A DNA stretch of 43,745 bases, taken from Acidobacteriota bacterium. GTDB taxonomy: Bacteria; Acidobacteriota; Terriglobia; Bryobacterales; Bryobacteraceae. Position numbers and translations under genes: made by a program. Below the pieces are notes generated by a model. It worked only from the letters and a program-made list of their open reading frames with translations, was not told where the DNA came from and did no database searches. The stretch is taken from NCBI GenBank assembly GCA_947470805.1, contig CANIVU010000075.1, positions 1 to 43,745 of the forward strand, in the 5' to 3' direction. Every line of letters begins with the position of its first letter. Position 1 is the first letter of the stretch. This document shows, one piece after another, positions 41,015 through 43,745 of this stretch.

Positions 41015-43711
41015 ATGTCCTTCGAAGTGGCGGTGGAACGGGCGGGTTTGGGGTATGAACTTGTGTGCCGGGGGCGGCGGCGGGTATTGGGGGCGTTGCC
41101 GGAGGTGGGGGCGCGGTATGACGCGGCCTGCGATACGGGGGTGGAGGAGACACGGGACCGGCTGTTGGTGGAGATTGGGCGGGAGTTGTTTGCGTGGCTG
41201 GATGGGGTGGATGGGTGGTTGCGGGGGTGGGTGGCCGAGGATGACCCGGCGCCGGTGTTGCGGCTGGATTTGCATGCGGCGGGGGCGGGGTTTGGGAAGG
41301 CGCCGTGGGAGTTACTGCATGATGGGGTGTCGTTTCTAGCGTCGCGGGGGATGGTGGTGGCGCGAGTTGTTAGTTCACGGAAGAGCCCTTTGGTGCGGGC
41401 GAACCGATATCTGGAGATTCTATTTGTGGCGATGGCGCCGGAGGATGGGGGACCTTCGTTGAGTTACGAGGCGGAGGAGGTGGCGATTTTGCAGGCGGCG
41501 GCAACGCAACCGGTGGGGCTGCTTGTGGAAGAGACGGGGTCGCTGAGCGGAGTGAGGGATGCGGTGTTGTCGTTGCCGGATGCGCGGCGGCTGGATGTGT
41601 TGCACTTTACGGGGCATGGGGCGATGGAAGACGGGACGCCGTACCTGGTGGCGGAGAGTGAGTTTGGCGAGGCCGACTGGGTTTCGGCGGACCGGTTAGG
41701 GAAAGCGTTAGAGGGGGTATGGCCGCGGATTGTGTTTTTGTCGACCTGCCATTCGGCGGAGCGCGGAACGGCGCCGGCGCTGGGGGAAGAGATGGTGCGG
41801 CTGGGCGCGGAGTTGTCGGTTGGATTTGCGCACCCGGTGTACGACAGGACGGGCATTACGGCGGCGACGGCGTTTTATGGGGAACTGGCGGCGGGGCGGG
41901 GGCCGGAGCAGGCGGCGCGGCGGGCGATGGGGCGGATGTTGGAGGAAGGCTGTCCGGATTGGCACTTGCTGCGGGTGTTTGCGGAGGCGGGGTATGGCGG
42001 GCCGCTGGTGACCACTTTGCGGACGCCGGGGCGGGTGGCGTATCGGCGGCCAGCAGCGGAGATGGAGTATTTGGACGCGGATCAGCGGATGCGGATTGCG
42101 GGATCGGCGTTTGTGGGGCGGCGGCAGGCGATGCAGCGGTGCTGGCGGGTGATGCAGGTGGCGTCTGAATTGCGGGCGATTTATTTGTGGGGGATGGGCG
42201 GGTTGGGGAAGAGTTCGCTGGCGGGGCGACTGGTACGGCGGGCGCAGGAGCGGAACCCGAAGTTGCGGCAGGTGGTGGTGTTTGGGGCGTTTGGGGAGGC
42301 GGGGTTGCGGTCGCGGTTGGCCGACAGGTACGCGGACCGGCCGCGGGTTTTGGCGGCGTTGAATGATGGGTTGGCGTTGGCGGGGCAGTTGCGGAACTTC
42401 TTTCAGGTGGTGGAGGAGGCGGGGGAGCCGGCGGTGATTGTGTTGGACGATTTTGAGCAGAATATGCCGGGGCATCGGGATGGAGATTTGCGGGTGGAGC
42501 CGGGGGCTTACCGGTTGTTGTTGGATTTGTTGGAGGCGGTGCGGGTGGATGGGAATTGGAGCCGGGTGATTGTGACTTGCCGGTATGGGATGGCGAATTT
42601 GGGTTGGCATGAGGAGGCGTTGGAGCGGATGCCGGAGGCGGAAGCGCGGAAGGTGGTGGCGGGAGTGGAGCGGGCGGAGGAGGTGGACCAGGCTTCGGCT
42701 GAAGGAAAGGCGCGGCAGTTGGGGAGAGAGGCAGCTGTATTGTCGGCGGCGGATGGGAATCCGCGGTTGTTGGCTTGGTTGGGGAGGTTACCGGAGGATG
42801 AGACCTTTACGGAGTTAGTTTCCGCGAAACGGGAGGAGTTCCGTGAGGACATATTTGCACAGCAGTTGTTGGCGTCGTTGACGGAGGAGGAGCTGGAGGC
42901 GGTGGCGCGGATTTGCTGGTTTAATGAGCCGGTCGAGGTGGCAGTTGTGGTGGGGATGGGGGCGAGTGAGGAGCGGTTGGGGCGGGCGGTGGAGTTGGGG
43001 TTGGTGGAGTTTACGAAGGATGGTATGTATCGCGTGCCGGAGGTGTTGCGGGGGTTGTTGGAGGAGTTGTTTGTGGGGGAGGTGAAGGGGTGGAAGGAGA
43101 TGGCGGCGCGGGTCGCGTTCGAGTTTTGGACCAATGAACCTTTTCGGATGGGAAGGGCGGAGGAGTTATTCCGGTTGGGGTTGAATGCCGGGGTGAGGGA
43201 GGTCGGTATCGTTGCAGGTACCCTGATCGGTAATGAGCTAACTCACCAATTGCGTTTTCAGGAGGTACTAAGACTGCACGAAAGATTCAACTTTGTGTTC
43301 GGAGTGCACTATCGGTTCGACCTGTTGGCTGGACGTGCAGGGACTTTCTTGGGTCACCCAGATGCGTTGGAGTGGCTCGATCGGGCTGCCAAGAATATTC
43401 CGACTGACCGCCAGGATGATAAGCAAGAAGTATTGAGCCACACGGTCGTGCTTCTCCGCCTATTGGGAAAAGATGAATTAGCGCGCCAGATGGCGTGTGG
43501 AATATATGAGGGTGGAATCTCGAGCCAAATGGTGCAGTTACTTGGCGCGGATCGTTTGCAACTGCGTGGAAGTACAGCCGAGGCGAGGCGGACCTATGAT
43601 CCTAAATCCGGCAGTCGGCTGAGCCCTCCGAGTTGCATTTTGGCGGAAGATGTTGAAACTGGGAGGGATGTGGGAAGACAATCCAGGGATGGAGATTCAC
43701 CCTGCGGGTGA
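41015..43711 (+). CDS. CHAT protease-STAND NTPase-repeat protein (NLR-like)
   Basis: 898 aa from the ATG at 41015, with GAGGAG 8 nt upstream. Residues 1-330 include a CHAT caspase-like protease domain: catalytic His201 in DVLHFTGHG and Cys245 in IVFLSTCHSAE. A STAND/NB-ARC ATPase follows: Walker A GMGGLGKS (393-400), Walker B VIVLDDFEQN (474 on), a sensor VIVTCRYG, and GNPRLLAWLG as the GxP motif. From about 690 the chain is helical and repeat-like. Such proteins act as ligand-triggered proteases in antiphage or cell-suicide systems; target and trigger here are unknown. Base composition shifts sharply near 43200 (residue ~728). The last ~30 residues (RLSPPSCILAEDVETG...) look unlike repeats and may be frameshifted. 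Confidence 0.9.
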   Translation: MSFEVAVERAGLGYELVCRGRRRVLGALPEVGARYDAACDTGVEETRDRLLVEIGRELFAWLDGVDGWLRGWVAEDDPAPVLRLDLHAAGAGFGKAPWELLHDGVSFLASRGMVVARVVSSRKSPLVRANRYLEILFVAMAPEDGGPSLSYEAEEVAILQAAATQPVGLLVEETGSLSGVRDAVLSLPDARRLDVLHFTGHGAMEDGTPYLVAESEFGEADWVSADRLGKALEGVWPRIVFLSTCHSAERGTAPALGEEMVRLGAELSVGFAHPVYDRTGITAATAFYGELAAGRGPEQAARRAMGRMLEEGCPDWHLLRVFAEAGYGGPLVTTLRTPGRVAYRRPAAEMEYLDADQRMRIAGSAFVGRRQAMQRCWRVMQVASELRAIYLWGMGGLGKSSLAGRLVRRAQERNPKLRQVVVFGAFGEAGLRSRLADRYADRPRVLAALNDGLALAGQLRNFFQVVEEAGEPAVIVLDDFEQNMPGHRDGDLRVEPGAYRLLLDLLEAVRVDGNWSRVIVTCRYGMANLGWHEEALERMPEAEARKVVAGVERAEEVDQASAEGKARQLGREAAVLSAADGNPRLLAWLGRLPEDETFTELVSAKREEFREDIFAQQLLASLTEEELEAVARICWFNEPVEVAVVVGMGASEERLGRAVELGLVEFTKDGMYRVPEVLRGLLEELFVGEVKGWKEMAARVAFEFWTNEPFRMGRAEELFRLGLNAGVREVGIVAGTLIGNELTHQLRFQEVLRLHERFNFVFGVHYRFDLLAGRAGTFLGHPDALEWLDRAAKNIPTDRQDDKQEVLSHTVVLLRLLGKDELARQMACGIYEGGISSQMVQLLGADRLQLRGSTAEARRTYDPKSGSRLSPPSCILAEDVETGRDVGRQSRDGDSPCG

Positions 43712-43745
43712 ATGGGAAGAAGCACCGAGCCAGCCGATTCCGGAC
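43650..43745 (+). CDS. Possible start of an overlapping downstream gene, or frameshifted CHAT C-terminus
   Basis: The +1 frame relative to the CHAT gene is open from 43650 to the window end: MLKLGGMWEDNPGMEIHPAG then EWEEAPSQPIPD. It reads more like protein than the CHAT frame over the same bases. It could be a new gene overlapping the CHAT stop by about 60 nt (starts at 43650 or 43668), or the true continuation of the repeat protein after a frameshift. Too little sequence remains to decide. Confidence 0.35.
   Translation, partial: MLKLGGMWEDNPGMEIHPAGEWEEAPSQPIPD

Noticed and set aside
1-43745. CRISPR arrays, insertion sequences or rRNA genes
   Set aside because: No regularly spaced direct repeats, transposase ORFs with terminal repeats, or rRNA-like sequence were seen.

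Overview
The window is a high-GC bacterial chromosome segment. Two very large Oar-like TonB-dependent receptors with an N-terminal carboxypeptidase-regulatory domain, a DUF4331 protein, a type I sulfatase, a multihaem cytochrome with TPRs and NGAKS-type small proteins together suggest an Acidobacteriota member, most like the Bryobacterales/Solibacter group. That placement is inferred from gene content; no marker gene such as rRNA is present.

Layout. 1-4.24 kb: a truncated secreted esterase and a WbuC-type cupin (minus), divergent from the first TonB receptor (plus), which ends at a strong bidirectional terminator. 4.3-7.6 kb: acetyl-CoA synthetase (minus), divergent from a xylose isomerase (plus). 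7.6-8.9 kb: an NGAKS-family protein and a small unknown protein. 9.0-15.5 kb, all minus: a DoxX/thioredoxin-like membrane protein, an aldo/keto reductase, a UvrC-like protein and the second TonB receptor, with palindromes and a G9 tract around the receptor. 15.5-21.0 kb, all plus: secreted amidohydrolase, membrane-anchored unknown protein, GNAT, and a two-gene molybdenum hydroxylase (2Fe-2S subunit and Tat-exported large subunit) with its own promoter and terminator. 21.0-24.9 kb: tRNA-Gly(TCC); a sirohaem nitrite/sulfite reductase with two small downstream genes (minus), divergent from a seven-haem cytochrome with TPRs (plus). 24.9-28.3 kb: an unusual protein joining a degenerate 5'-nucleotidase-like region to a predicted outer-membrane beta barrel.

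28.4-32.6 kb (minus) is the most distinctive accessory block: six tightly packed genes that look like a type VI secretion (or related contractile-injection) effector module. It has a DUF4123 adaptor, a DcrB/DUF1795 (Eag-like) chaperone, a T6SS-associated small protein, a putative zinc-metalloprotease effector with a C-terminal glycine-zipper tail, and two unknown proteins. No VgrG, PAAR or sheath gene lies in the window. A terminator-like hairpin sits in the leader, and a 25-codon ORF with an NHNQ ending lies upstream on the other strand.

33.4-39.1 kb: a secreted TPR protein (plus), then a minus-strand run of DUF4331, DUF4198, HupE/UreJ, sulfatase and a Dabb-like secreted protein. 39.1-40.7 kb: a terminase-like ATPase lacking the nuclease half, paired with a second NGAKS-family protein. 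41.0-43.7 kb: a CHAT protease-STAND NTPase-repeat protein, a typical NLR-like immune architecture, whose C-terminal sensor region has clearly different base composition.

An 11-base sequence, TTGTGACTGAC, recurs in three intergenic regions, next to both NGAKS genes, the CHAT gene and the effector module.
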